Assembly: GCA_018267615.1 (NCBI GenBank) | Contig: JAFDYD010000024.1 | Span: forward strand, 14,305-78,304 | Direction of reading: 5' to 3' | Length of the DNA: 64,000 nucleotides | Source: Bacteroidota bacterium | Lineage (GTDB): Bacteria > Bacteroidota > Bacteroidia > Chitinophagales > Chitinophagaceae | The notes under the pieces: generated by a model | Databases searched by the model: none | The model's input: the letters and a program-made list of their open reading frames with translations, nothing else | Told to the model about the DNA's origin: nothing | In this document: positions 10,006 to 18,171 of the stretch, one piece after another | Layout: every line of letters begins with the position of its first letter | How positions within the stretch are numbered: the stretch's first letter is position 1 | Position numbers and translations under genes: made by a program

Positions 10006-11259
10006 ATGGAATTGAAAAGAGTTGTTGTAACAGGAATTGGTGCTTTAACACCTTTGGGCAATAATTTGAATGATTATTGGAACGGTCTCCTCAATGGTGT
10101 TTCCGGCGCGGATCATATTACCCTCTTCGACGCTTCTAAATTCAAAACCAGATTCGCATGCGAATTGAAAAATTTCGATCCGCTTAATTTTCTGGAAAAA
10201 AAAGAAGCAAGAAAAATAGACAGGTTTACGCAAACAGCGTTGGTTGCAAGTGATCAGGCCGTAGCTGATGCTGGTATCAATAAAGATAATGTCAATACCG
10301 ACAGGGTGGGTGTTATTTTTGCGAGTGGTATCGGCGGATTAATCACTTTCCAGGAGGAAGTTACAAACTTCGCGATGGGCGATGGAACTCCACGTTTCAA
10401 TCCTTTCTTCATACCAAAAATGATCCTCGATATTGCTGCGGGTCATATCTCGATGCGACATGGTTTTCGCGGTCCCAATTTTGCAGTTGTAAGTGCTTGC
10501 GCATCTTCTACCAATGCCATTATGGAAGCCTATAATATTATTCGGTTAGGCATGGCCGATATAGTGCTAAGCGGAGGTGCTGAAAGTGTAATCAAAGAAG
10601 CCGGTGTTGGCGGATTCAATGCCATGAAGGCATTGAGCGAACGTAACGACGATCCCAAAACTGCAAGCAGACCTTATGACAAAAACAGGGATGGATTTGT
10701 TATCGGTGAAGCGGCAGGCGCATTGATATTGGAAGAAATGGAACATGCAAAAGCCCGTGGCGCCCACATTTATTGTGAGATTGCCGGTGCCGGTGCAACC
10801 GCAGATGCTTATCATATTACGGCTCCACATCCGGAAGGACTGGGCGCAAAAAATGTAATGAACGCAGCATTGAGAGACGCGGGGATGAAAGCTGAAGATC
10901 TTGATTATATCAATACGCACGGAACATCTACACAACTCGGCGACGTTTCCGAAGTAAGAGCAATCATGGAAGTGTTCGGACAACATGCTTTTAATTTGAA
11001 CATAAGTTCCACAAAATCTATGACGGGTCATTGTCTGGGCGCGGCTGGCGTTGTAGAGGCTATTGCTTGCATTATGAGTGTTTGCAACGATATCGTCCCG
11101 CCTACTATCAATCATTTTACTGACGACCCGGACCTCGATTCGCGGCTCAATTTTACCTTCACGAAACCACAACAAAGAACAGTGAGGGCCGCCCTGAGTA
11201 ACACTTTTGGTTTTGGCGGTCATAATGCCTGCGTTATCGTAAAAAAGTACAAAGGTTAA
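10006..11259 (+). CDS. fabF: Beta-ketoacyl-ACP synthase II
   Basis: FabF elongates fatty acyl-ACP by condensing it with malonyl-ACP. I took the ATG at 10006 (MELKRVVVTGIGALTPLG), the canonical FabF N-terminus, rather than the frame's earlier ATG at 9934. The 417-aa protein has the Cys-His-His triad: Cys165 in VVSACASSTN, His305 in NTHGTST and His342 in SMTGHCLGAAG. The C-terminus NTFGFGGHNACVIVKKY is also standard. It follows acpP by about 100 bases and precedes rnc by about 100, the conserved bacterial fatty-acid cluster. Confidence 0.97.
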   Translation: MELKRVVVTGIGALTPLGNNLNDYWNGLLNGVSGADHITLFDASKFKTRFACELKNFDPLNFLEKKEARKIDRFTQTALVASDQAVADAGINKDNVNTDRVGVIFASGIGGLITFQEEVTNFAMGDGTPRFNPFFIPKMILDIAAGHISMRHGFRGPNFAVVSACASSTNAIMEAYNIIRLGMADIVLSGGAESVIKEAGVGGFNAMKALSERNDDPKTASRPYDKNRDGFVIGEAAGALILEEMEHAKARGAHIYCEIAGAGATADAYHITAPHPEGLGAKNVMNAALRDAGMKAEDLDYINTHGTSTQLGDVSEVRAIMEVFGQHAFNLNISSTKSMTGHCLGAAGVVEAIACIMSVCNDIVPPTINHFTDDPDLDSRLNFTFTKPQQRTVRAALSNTFGFGGHNACVIVKKYKG

Positions 11260-11362
11260 AACCAGAATGTCCAAACCTTCGTAATTTTGAATGATCCCGA
11301 TATTTTTTATAACCTGAATGGTTTTATTTTTTCTCTGAATAAAAAAATTGTAGCTTGTTAGT

Positions 11363-12097
11363 GTGGGACTTTTAGACCGAATTTTAAAAAGTGACTCTTC
11401 AGTTGTTTCTTTCAGGAAGCAACTACGTAATGTGCTGGGCTTTGTTCCCGGTAAAGCTGTGTTATATAAGACTGCACTTACACATCGTTCCGTAAAAGAA
11501 GGATCTGATCAAAATAATGAGCGCCTGGAATACCTGGGAGATGCCGTTCTAAGCGCAATCATCGCCGATTTCCTTTTCAAAAAATACCCATACAAGGAAG
11601 AAGGATTTCTGACAGAAATGAGAAGTAAAATGGTTAATCGTAATCAGTTAAATGAGATTGCGATTAAAATGGGATTGAAGAAAATCAGTTATTTCAATAA
11701 GTTTGATGGCTCATTGAAAATGAGCCAGATTTTCGGCAATACCCTCGAAGCCGTTGTTGGCGCTATTTACCTGGATAAAGGTTATGATAAGACGCGCCAG
11801 TGGGTTATTGAAAGAATTATTCAGCCATACCTGTTCATGGACGACCTCGAAAATCTTGAAATCAATCATAAAAATAAACTTTACGGCTGGGCAAATAAAA
11901 ACGGAAAGAACCTTGAATTTGAAACGCTTGATGAGCGCATAGAAGGAGGCCGCCGTTTGTTTACCGTTGGTGCCGTTGTTGACGGAGAATTGATCGCACA
12001 AGGAAGAGCTTATAATAAAAAAGATGCCAGCCAAATAGCGGCCCAAATGGCCATGGAGAAATTGGGCCTTACCAAACTCGAAGCCGAAGAAGAATAG
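11363..12097 (+). CDS. rnc: Ribonuclease III
   Basis: RNase III cleaves double-stranded RNA and processes rRNA precursors and structured mRNAs. The 244-aa ORF begins with GTG at 11363 (MGLLDRILKS). The catalytic signature NERLEYLGDAVLS includes Glu53 and Asp60, with the second acidic cluster at GNTLEAVVGAIYLDKGYD. A double-stranded-RNA-binding domain covers about residues 168-240, ending IAAQMAMEKLG. It sits behind fabF as in many bacteria. In this genome, where intergenic inverted repeats of 30-70 bp occur, RNase III is the obvious enzyme that would meet their transcripts; that link is inference. Confidence 0.96.
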   Translation: MGLLDRILKSDSSVVSFRKQLRNVLGFVPGKAVLYKTALTHRSVKEGSDQNNERLEYLGDAVLSAIIADFLFKKYPYKEEGFLTEMRSKMVNRNQLNEIAIKMGLKKISYFNKFDGSLKMSQIFGNTLEAVVGAIYLDKGYDKTRQWVIERIIQPYLFMDDLENLEINHKNKLYGWANKNGKNLEFETLDERIEGGRRLFTVGAVVDGELIAQGRAYNKKDASQIAAQMAMEKLGLTKLEAEEE

Positions 12098-12429
12098 AAT
12101 TTCTTTCCACTATCTCCCAAAAAAACTTCATAAGTGCATTCTACTAGAGCGTAAAAACCCGCAAAAGTTATTAACATTTATCATCTTCTATGTTGATAAG
12201 TCCAAAAAAACTTTCTACTTTTATGTTCCATTCCGATGAAGATTTAATGATGGCTTAGTGATCCACCCCTTTACACTTTATTCAATTTTTTTGTTGCTAT
12301 CCTAGTTTTTAATAATCAATCGTGCCCACCTCTGAGTAAAATCCATTCGTGAAAGAAACCTTTCTTCCCTACATAATCCGTTGACTATGGTTTACCGTAA
12401 CCACATTCAATCATCAAATTGTTTCTTTT
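12098..12429. other. Gene-free stretch before a T9SS cargo gene
   Basis: These 332 AT-rich bases show no ORF, no strong hairpin and no clear TTTG/TAnnTTTG promoter. A single TGTTGATAAG resembles a degenerate DnaA box, but one copy is not meaningful. It probably holds the rnc 3' end and the promoter and leader of the next gene. Confidence 0.5.
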
Positions 12430-13563
12430 ATGAAAAAGTTTTACGCGGTTTGCCTTGCTGCTTTATTTTGTTTTGTGCAAGGGGTGACGGCACAAACTCA
12501 CAATGCAATTTTCTCTGGCAATTGGAGCGACAACTCCATTTGGGGACCAAGCGGCCCACCACCTAACAATTGCAATAATTGTACAACCACAATCAATGAT
12601 GGGGTCGATGTAACGCTTGACATTTCTTTCACCATGCTCGGAACCAGTAAGGTTTTGATCGGTTCTTCGGGCGCTACTGCTTCTTCATTAACAATAACAG
12701 GCACAACGGCAGTCAATATTGCGGGAGGGCATAATTTTATTTTGTCAAACCAGGCAGGAGGAAACCCAACTGTCAAAATTGTAAGCGCCTTATCAAGTTT
12801 GCGAGTAACGATAAGCGGACCGACAGTGGGAAAGTATGATGGAGTATTTACACAAAATCTGCCGGATCTTGCTTATTCCAAGATCGTAGGTATTAAGCCG
12901 AATTTAATAGGCTCCGACAGCACTACCGTTTCACAAAATCTTCCTCCCTTCTATTCTACGTCCTTACCAAATGCGGCGAACCCAGCGCCATTTACTTTGA
13001 ATTCGGATGGAACTTTGCCGGTGTCATTGACAAGTTTCAACGCGGTTTTAAATGGGGATAAGGTGAATTTGTCATGGACAACGGCTCAGGAAATCAACGC
13101 AGGTTATTTTGGAGTCCAGCATAGTAACGATGGAGCAAGTTGGCAGGATATCGGAGTTGTGTATGCAAAAGGATTTTCGAGCACTGCGGTTAATTATTCA
13201 TATGCGGATGAATCTCCTTCTTCTAATGCAAATTACTATCGCCTACTGGTGATGGATAGAGATGGAAGATATAAATATTCTCCGATCAAAGTGGTAAATG
13301 GTACATCAACAAAGGGACTGAGTGTATTTCCAAATCCGGCTAACAACTTCGTAAATGTTACACTGGGAATTGATATGAGTACCAACACAACAATCAGGCT
13401 TCTTAACCAATTTGGACAAATATTACAGGAAAGAAAATTGACACGTGCAGCTGGTACAACGCAAACGTTGCCGGTTCAAAACTACCCGCAGGGTAATTAT
13501 ATACTTCAGATCACCGGAGAGAATGGAAGTATAGAAACCAGGAAAGTTTTAATAAGCCGTTAA
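12430..13563 (+). CDS. Secreted protein with T9SS type A sorting domain
   Basis: This 377-aa secreted protein has no assigned function. A signal peptide (MKKFYAVCLAALFCFVQGVTAQ) is followed by a beta-rich region beginning FSGNWSDNSIWG, with CNNCTTTINDGVDVTLD, reminiscent of G8-like or parallel-beta-helix adhesin domains. A fibronectin-like stretch follows (LPVSLTSFNAVLNGDKVNLS, YYRLLVMDRDGRYKYSPI), the very common linker before Bacteroidota sorting domains. The last 80 residues are a type A domain (LSVFPNPANNFVNVTL, GQILQER, PQGNYILQI). A strong terminator follows at 13601. It and the next gene are probably sister surface proteins; an adhesive or structural role is inferred only. Confidence 0.8.
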   Translation: MKKFYAVCLAALFCFVQGVTAQTHNAIFSGNWSDNSIWGPSGPPPNNCNNCTTTINDGVDVTLDISFTMLGTSKVLIGSSGATASSLTITGTTAVNIAGGHNFILSNQAGGNPTVKIVSALSSLRVTISGPTVGKYDGVFTQNLPDLAYSKIVGIKPNLIGSDSTTVSQNLPPFYSTSLPNAANPAPFTLNSDGTLPVSLTSFNAVLNGDKVNLSWTTAQEINAGYFGVQHSNDGASWQDIGVVYAKGFSSTAVNYSYADESPSSNANYYRLLVMDRDGRYKYSPIKVVNGTSTKGLSVFPNPANNFVNVTLGIDMSTNTTIRLLNQFGQILQERKLTRAAGTTQTLPVQNYPQGNYILQITGENGSIETRKVLISR

Positions 13564-13600
13564 TAGTCAACAGTAACAAATTCCCTTTTACTGATATCAC

Positions 13601-13633
13601 AAAAGATCCCGCGCAAATGCGGGATCTTTTTTT
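13601..13633 (+). terminator. Intrinsic terminator
   Basis: AAAAGATCCCGC (13601-13612) pairs perfectly with GCGGGATCTTTT (13619-13630) around a 6-base loop, followed by T's. It closes the T9SS cargo gene ending at 13563. Confidence 0.92.
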
Positions 13634-13745
13634 ACTAACTGGATCCTCTTAGATGCAAGCCAATTGTGAATTTGGTGAGATGTCAATATAATAAATCCGG
13701 GTCTTTGGGAGTTATTAGTATCGAACCCGATAATCCAATTTCCGT

Positions 13746-14906
13746 GTGAAAGCCGATCGAATAATATCCTGGTGGAAAATTGCATGCCTTGCTGGGTGCC
13801 TATCATTCATTTCCTCTTTACTCCAGGCACAATGCCTCAGTTCAACTCAAAGTATTACCTACGATACACTTGTTTCGGGAACAGGAAACGATGCTCATGT
13901 TTTTACATTACCGAAATTTGATCCGTCAATCGGTACGCTGACTTCTGTAAATATTAGTTCTGTGGTTTCAGTTAACTATGGATTTGTTCTGACTAATGTA
14001 ATAAGTACGCCGATCACTTTTACTGTTGGTGTCGGAAGAAAAGACAATATCCAAAGTGCTGCGTTAACAACGGCTTACAATAATACAATTACAGAAACGA
14101 TCGGAACTTTTACATTAGCGCCAAATCAAACAATCAGCGAAGCAGAAACTACAGTTATAGACAGGTATAACAATGAGATGAATATTACAAGTAATGTGGT
14201 TGACTTCATGGGGTCCGGAACTTTGGGATTTAATTATGCGCCTCGCACATATGCGAATAATTCGGGAGCTTCTACATTCAATTATAGCGCAACTGCAAAC
14301 GATACCATCCATTTTTCAATTACTTATTTTTATTGCAGTGGAATTGTTCTAAGCCAAGACATCACCAATTTTTCCGCGCAGAAAGAAAACAGTGAGACTG
14401 CAAAATTATTATGGACAACGGCCAACGAACAACGGGCTCGCATATACGAAATCGAAAAAAGTATTGACGGAGAAAAATTTGTTACCGCAGGAAATGTTTC
14501 GTCGCTAGAGGAAAATCAAAATGATAATTATATTTTTCACTACCTGGTATCTGCTGGTGAAAAAACAAAAATATGGTTTCGATTGAAGATAAAAGATGCT
14601 TCGGGAATGGTAAAATATTCTTCTGTAAAAATGGTAGACATGAAAGACTCTGCCTTGGGAAATATTTATCTCTATCCTAATCCTTCAGATCAATTTATAA
14701 ATATTGTTTTCAATCAACCAGATCCAAAAAATTGGTTGGTAGATATTTTTTCGGTAAACGGCTCGCTGATCCAGAAAAATATTTTCTCCAATGTTCTCAC
14801 CGCACATATCGATTTTCAACACAGGCTGGCTGCAGGTACTTATTTTGTCCGTGCTACCGACAAACAAACATTAAAAACACATCTTTTATCTTTTGTGGTG
14901 CGGTAA
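13746..14906 (+). CDS. Secreted protein with T9SS type A sorting domain
   Basis: This 386-aa protein starts with GTG at 13746 and has a signal peptide (IACLAGCLSFISSLLQAQ). The middle contains a choice-of-anchor-like beta-sandwich: FTLPKFDPSIGTLTSVNIS then NYGFVLTN and LGFNYAPRTYANNSG. This is the pattern of the choice-of-anchor E family, a module placed before surface-attachment domains. The linker with LLWTTANEQRARIYEIEKS and YFRL-like strands leads into a type A sorting domain (IYLYPNPSDQFINIVF, AAGTYFVRA). It follows another T9SS cargo gene but is separated from it by a terminator, so it should have its own promoter. Biological function unknown. Confidence 0.78.
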   Translation: MKADRIISWWKIACLAGCLSFISSLLQAQCLSSTQSITYDTLVSGTGNDAHVFTLPKFDPSIGTLTSVNISSVVSVNYGFVLTNVISTPITFTVGVGRKDNIQSAALTTAYNNTITETIGTFTLAPNQTISEAETTVIDRYNNEMNITSNVVDFMGSGTLGFNYAPRTYANNSGASTFNYSATANDTIHFSITYFYCSGIVLSQDITNFSAQKENSETAKLLWTTANEQRARIYEIEKSIDGEKFVTAGNVSSLEENQNDNYIFHYLVSAGEKTKIWFRLKIKDASGMVKYSSVKMVDMKDSALGNIYLYPNPSDQFINIVFNQPDPKNWLVDIFSVNGSLIQKNIFSNVLTAHIDFQHRLAAGTYFVRATDKQTLKTHLLSFVVR

Positions 14907-14933
14907 AAAAGCGGCAGCATAAATAATTTAACG

Positions 14934-15872
14934 TCAGTGAAAACAAGAAAGGTTATAGACCTTGTTATCGCAATTGAATTTATTGACGTAAGCATTAGAG
15001 CCATCTTTGCGCTCCAGGTCAATACAACTTTTGGTAATGTCAAAGGCATTACTAAATGCACTTGCCTGCGCGCTGAATAATGTTCTTTTTAAATCTTTTG
15101 AATTAACGGCATCGCCGTGTTTCAGTTTTACAACATTGTCGTCAACAGTTGCTACCAGCGCTTTTATTTTTGGTATATATGCTTGCAGTAATGCCGTTCG
15201 TTGGCTGTTGTAACTGTCTGTAATTTTTACAATCTGCTCCCAATATTTTCCATCGATCTCATTAGCGCATGCACACGAAGGCAATCCTGTTTTATCTTGT
15301 GGACATCCTGATTTATCTCCGGGTTTTATTTTGGCCTTTTCCGCCGACATCGCCGAATTAAGATCTCTCAATTTAGCAGCAAATTCTTCGTTCACTCTTC
15401 TCAGTTGATTCACTCCTGCATCCTGCGTCTGAAAAACAAGTTTTGTAACGTCTGCATTATCCTGAATGGTAGCGGCGCTTCCACCTCTTTGCTTCTCTTG
15501 CACCATCTGCATGGCCCATTGTTTTTGCTGCTCAGGCGTCATATTTTTTAATTTCTCAGCAAGGTCTTTGCCGCTTGCGATATCCTGCTGAGAAGGCATT
15601 TGTGCATTGATGCCGCCGAGCGAAGCCATATTAAAATCCTGGGCTGTACGTGCTATGAATGTATCCAGTTCAACTAAATCCGTTCCATAGTTCACAATTA
15701 CAGTTTGCTTCTCGTCATTCTTGGTAAGATTGCATTTACTGAAAGATGATGCCGATTGGCCTGGAGGCTCCAGTTTTCCCATTAGGGCTGTAATATTAAT
15801 TTCCATACACTTTTGCGCGTGTGATGAAGAAAAAATAAAATAACCGGCCAAAAATAAAATTGACTTTTTCAT
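14934..15872 (-). CDS. Exported protein of unknown function
   Basis: I do not recognise this 312-aa protein. It has a signal peptide (KKSILFLAGYFIFSSSHAQ) and a mature part dominated by charged helices (DLAEKLKNMTPEQQKQWAMQ). Six or more cysteines include CPQDKTGLPSCAC, suggesting disulfide-stabilised folding in the periplasm. No sorting domain, lipobox or transmembrane segment is visible. It lies about 100 bases downstream of the OmpA-family gene on the same strand, so the two may be cotranscribed and act together in the envelope. It converges on the T9SS cargo gene ending at 14906. Confidence 0.7.
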   Translation of the reverse strand: MKKSILFLAGYFIFSSSHAQKCMEINITALMGKLEPPGQSASSFSKCNLTKNDEKQTVIVNYGTDLVELDTFIARTAQDFNMASLGGINAQMPSQQDIASGKDLAEKLKNMTPEQQKQWAMQMVQEKQRGGSAATIQDNADVTKLVFQTQDAGVNQLRRVNEEFAAKLRDLNSAMSAEKAKIKPGDKSGCPQDKTGLPSCACANEIDGKYWEQIVKITDSYNSQRTALLQAYIPKIKALVATVDDNVVKLKHGDAVNSKDLKRTLFSAQASAFSNAFDITKSCIDLERKDGSNAYVNKFNCDNKVYNLSCFH

Positions 15873-15976
15873 ATTGTTTACAATTCAGTGGATAAATGAC
15901 TATTTCATCTCGATACTTTTTTCAGGATCAGGTTTAATGATTAGTGGAATTGATGGGTCCGGGCAACAGCATATTT

Positions 15977-17215
15977 TTATTGTCTTACAAATTCAACCCT
16001 GCGATTATTGGCTTTTCCTTCTGGTGTATTATTGTCTGCAATCGGTTTTGTATCTCCAAAACCTTTGCTGCTTAATCTTGCGGCGTCAACACCCATATTG
16101 AGTAACTGTAATTTTACTGCGTCGGATCTTTGTTGCGATAAAGTGAGATTATGCGAAGCAGTTCCGCTATTATCCGTATGGCCATCAATTTCAAATTTCA
16201 CATCAGGATTGTCTTTTAGAATTTGCACAATCATATTCAGGGTGCCCATGCTTTCGGGTCTGATCGTGGCTTTATCGATATCGAAATTGATTCCGTGCGT
16301 AATGATTTTTGCATCCGTGAATTTTTTTCCGATCATATTCATATTTCCACCTTCTGCCAGTCTGAAATTTTTTAAAATAATAGGATCATTGATGCTTCCG
16401 ATTCCACCCATATCCAGCGTTGTGACTTTGCAGTCTTCGCAATCGGGCATTACCAATACCCGGAATTGGTCTTCATAACATTTGATTTGATTACCTGTTT
16501 TAATAACAGCGGCGTGATGCCATTTGCCCACAAAATTATCCTGGTCGCCGGGATAGGTTGCACTTAGATTGTTTGGGAAATAACTTGTAGATACTTCTTT
16601 CCCGAAAAAAATATAACGATCACCAGTTTCTGAAGTCTTAAAAAGAATGCCAGGTGTGTAAGATCCCTCCGTTGCATAAAAATCGAATTCAATCGTGAAA
16701 TTTTCCGGAAGATAATTTTCCATGTTTTTCATCCTCGGCGAAACTTTGACGTAATTCCCTTCGGTTAGAAAAAATGCTTGTTCATTATTGAGTTTATTGA
16801 TCACGGCCTGACCACTTTGCAATTTCCAGTGACTGGGAAATTCGCCGTCCTGCTCATCTGCAAAATTATCTTCAAACAAAATTTTATCTCCCGGTACGAA
16901 ATCATAATTCTGATAAGTTTTTATTGAAGCCGCTGGTGCGCTATTGGTGTCTTGTGTATTGGTCTGATTCGCGTTTTTCCCTGTCGCCTGGTTATTGGTG
17001 TTTGTCGTTTCCTGCTTCTTATCTTTATTTTTTTTCTTAAATAGATTTCCAATACTCTGCTCTGCTTTGTCAACACCTTTATTAGCTGCGTTATCCATAT
17101 CGTTGTTGGCATGATTGGTTGCTGCATCCTTCGCAACCTGGTTTGGATCGTTCACTTGAGCACGAATCGTTTGCAGACAGATGCACGCAGCAGTCATCAG
17201 GATAATCTTTTTCAT
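15977..17215 (-). CDS. OmpA family protein with LamG-like middle domain
   Basis: This 412-aa envelope protein likely tethers the outer membrane to peptidoglycan. After a signal peptide (IILMTAACICLQTIRAQ) comes a low-complexity Asn/Lys/Thr-rich linker (about residues 25-95), then a concanavalin/LamG-like jelly roll from LFEDNFADEQDGEFPSHWKL (about 110-270). The C-terminal OmpA/MotB domain has FDIDKATIRPES, FEIDGHTDNSG and NNRRVEFV, with the Asp and Arg that bind diaminopimelate. No N-terminal eight-stranded barrel is apparent. Other Bacteroidota proteins combine such a jelly roll with OmpA, but the ligand is unknown. Possibly an operon with the Cys-rich protein downstream. Confidence 0.85.
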   Translation of the reverse strand: MKKIILMTAACICLQTIRAQVNDPNQVAKDAATNHANNDMDNAANKGVDKAEQSIGNLFKKKNKDKKQETTNTNNQATGKNANQTNTQDTNSAPAASIKTYQNYDFVPGDKILFEDNFADEQDGEFPSHWKLQSGQAVINKLNNEQAFFLTEGNYVKVSPRMKNMENYLPENFTIEFDFYATEGSYTPGILFKTSETGDRYIFFGKEVSTSYFPNNLSATYPGDQDNFVGKWHHAAVIKTGNQIKCYEDQFRVLVMPDCEDCKVTTLDMGGIGSINDPIILKNFRLAEGGNMNMIGKKFTDAKIITHGINFDIDKATIRPESMGTLNMIVQILKDNPDVKFEIDGHTDNSGTASHNLTLSQQRSDAVKLQLLNMGVDAARLSSKGFGDTKPIADNNTPEGKANNRRVEFVRQ

Positions 17216-17434
17216 ATTTTTTATTTTAAAATAATGTCGATGCCGTAGGGGCGTTGGGAGATTGAATAAACCTTACAAAGAGAAGAGAAAAATAAAACCA
17301 GGACAATCGGATGAATATATGATTTTATATCGGAGACTAGTTTGTCAGTAGAGACTTATTTTGAAATTTCCATGTGTAATTACATTTTTATGTGACTGGA
17401 TACTTTTCTATTTCGAAAATTATTACGAGTCAGC

Positions 17435-17479
17435 CCTCACCCCAACCCCTCTCCTTTAGGAGAGTGGCAAGGGGTGAGG
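17435..17479. repeat. C-rich inverted repeat of a widespread intergenic type
   Basis: CCTCACCCCAACCCCTCTCC (17435-17454) is mirrored by GGAGAGTGGCAAGGGGTGAG (17459-17478). This C-rich palindrome is, from general knowledge, scattered between genes of many unrelated bacteria. Here it lies between the OmpA gene start and the response-regulator stop, where it could act as a terminator for the minus-strand regulator gene. Confidence 0.75.
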
Positions 17480-17500
17480 AAGTCAGTCACTACTAGTTTG

Positions 17501-18139
17501 TCAGGAATTCTGAGATTTGTTTTGCAGCACTTTTGCTACTGCCTGGGATTTTGAATTGACATGGAGTTTTTCATAGATATTGCAAATATGGGTTCGGATC
17601 GTACTGATACTTACAAAATGTTTTTCAGCAATCTTCTTATAACTTAAACCGTCAACCAACGAATAAAGAATTTCTTTTTCTCTTGCAGTTAGTTCGTAAT
17701 CCTGTATCGCTGCGGGTCTTTCTGACTGGAATGATTGAATCACTTTTCTTGCAATGCTGGCCGACATGGGTGCACCACCGTGATATAAATCCCTGATAGC
17801 CTCAACAATTTCTTCGGGTGGCGTTTTTTTGAGAATATATCCTGAAGCGCCAGCGCGAATTGCATCAAAAATTTTTTCATCGTCTTCGAAAACGGTAAAC
17901 ATCATCACCAGTATCTGTGGAAAGTTTGTCTTTACAGTCCTTACCCCCTCGATTCCTGATATATGTGGCAAACCGATATCCATCAATACAATGTCTGGCA
18001 AAGCCTTGCTGATTTCGCTTACAACATTTAATAAATTTGTCAGCGATACAACACATTTCATCCCTTCGATTTTGTTGAAAAGATTTTCCAGGCTGCTACG
18101 CAAATTATTATTGTCTTCTATGATTGCTACTCGGATCAT
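17501..18139 (-). CDS. NarL/LuxR-type response regulator
   Basis: This 212-aa DNA-binding response regulator has a receiver domain (residues 1-120) with the acidic pair Glu8-Asp9, phospho-acceptor Asp54 (VLMDIGLPHISGIEG) and the conserved Lys in GYILKKTPPEEI. A C-terminal LuxR-type helix-turn-helix is clear at LTAREKEILYSLVDGLSYKK and STIRTHICNIYEKL. It lies directly downstream of a histidine kinase on the same strand with a 32-base gap, so the two almost certainly form a two-component pair: the kinase phosphorylates Asp54 and the dimer binds target promoters. Candidate targets are the envelope genes next to it (OmpA family and Cys-rich protein), which is inference. Confidence 0.93.
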   Translation of the reverse strand: MIRVAIIEDNNNLRSSLENLFNKIEGMKCVVSLTNLLNVVSEISKALPDIVLMDIGLPHISGIEGVRTVKTNFPQILVMMFTVFEDDEKIFDAIRAGASGYILKKTPPEEIVEAIRDLYHGGAPMSASIARKVIQSFQSERPAAIQDYELTAREKEILYSLVDGLSYKKIAEKHFVSISTIRTHICNIYEKLHVNSKSQAVAKVLQNKSQNS

Positions 18140-18171
18140 TTATTCAAAATTGGTTGATAATACAGATCATG

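Noticed and set aside
10567-11274. 235-aa minus-strand frame opposite fabF
   Set aside because: Shadow of the fabF codon pattern; His/Cys-rich nonsense with no start signal.
12180-12200. TGTTGATAAG as a DnaA box
   Set aside because: A single degenerate copy without neighbours or AT-rich unwinding motifs; no origin genes nearby.
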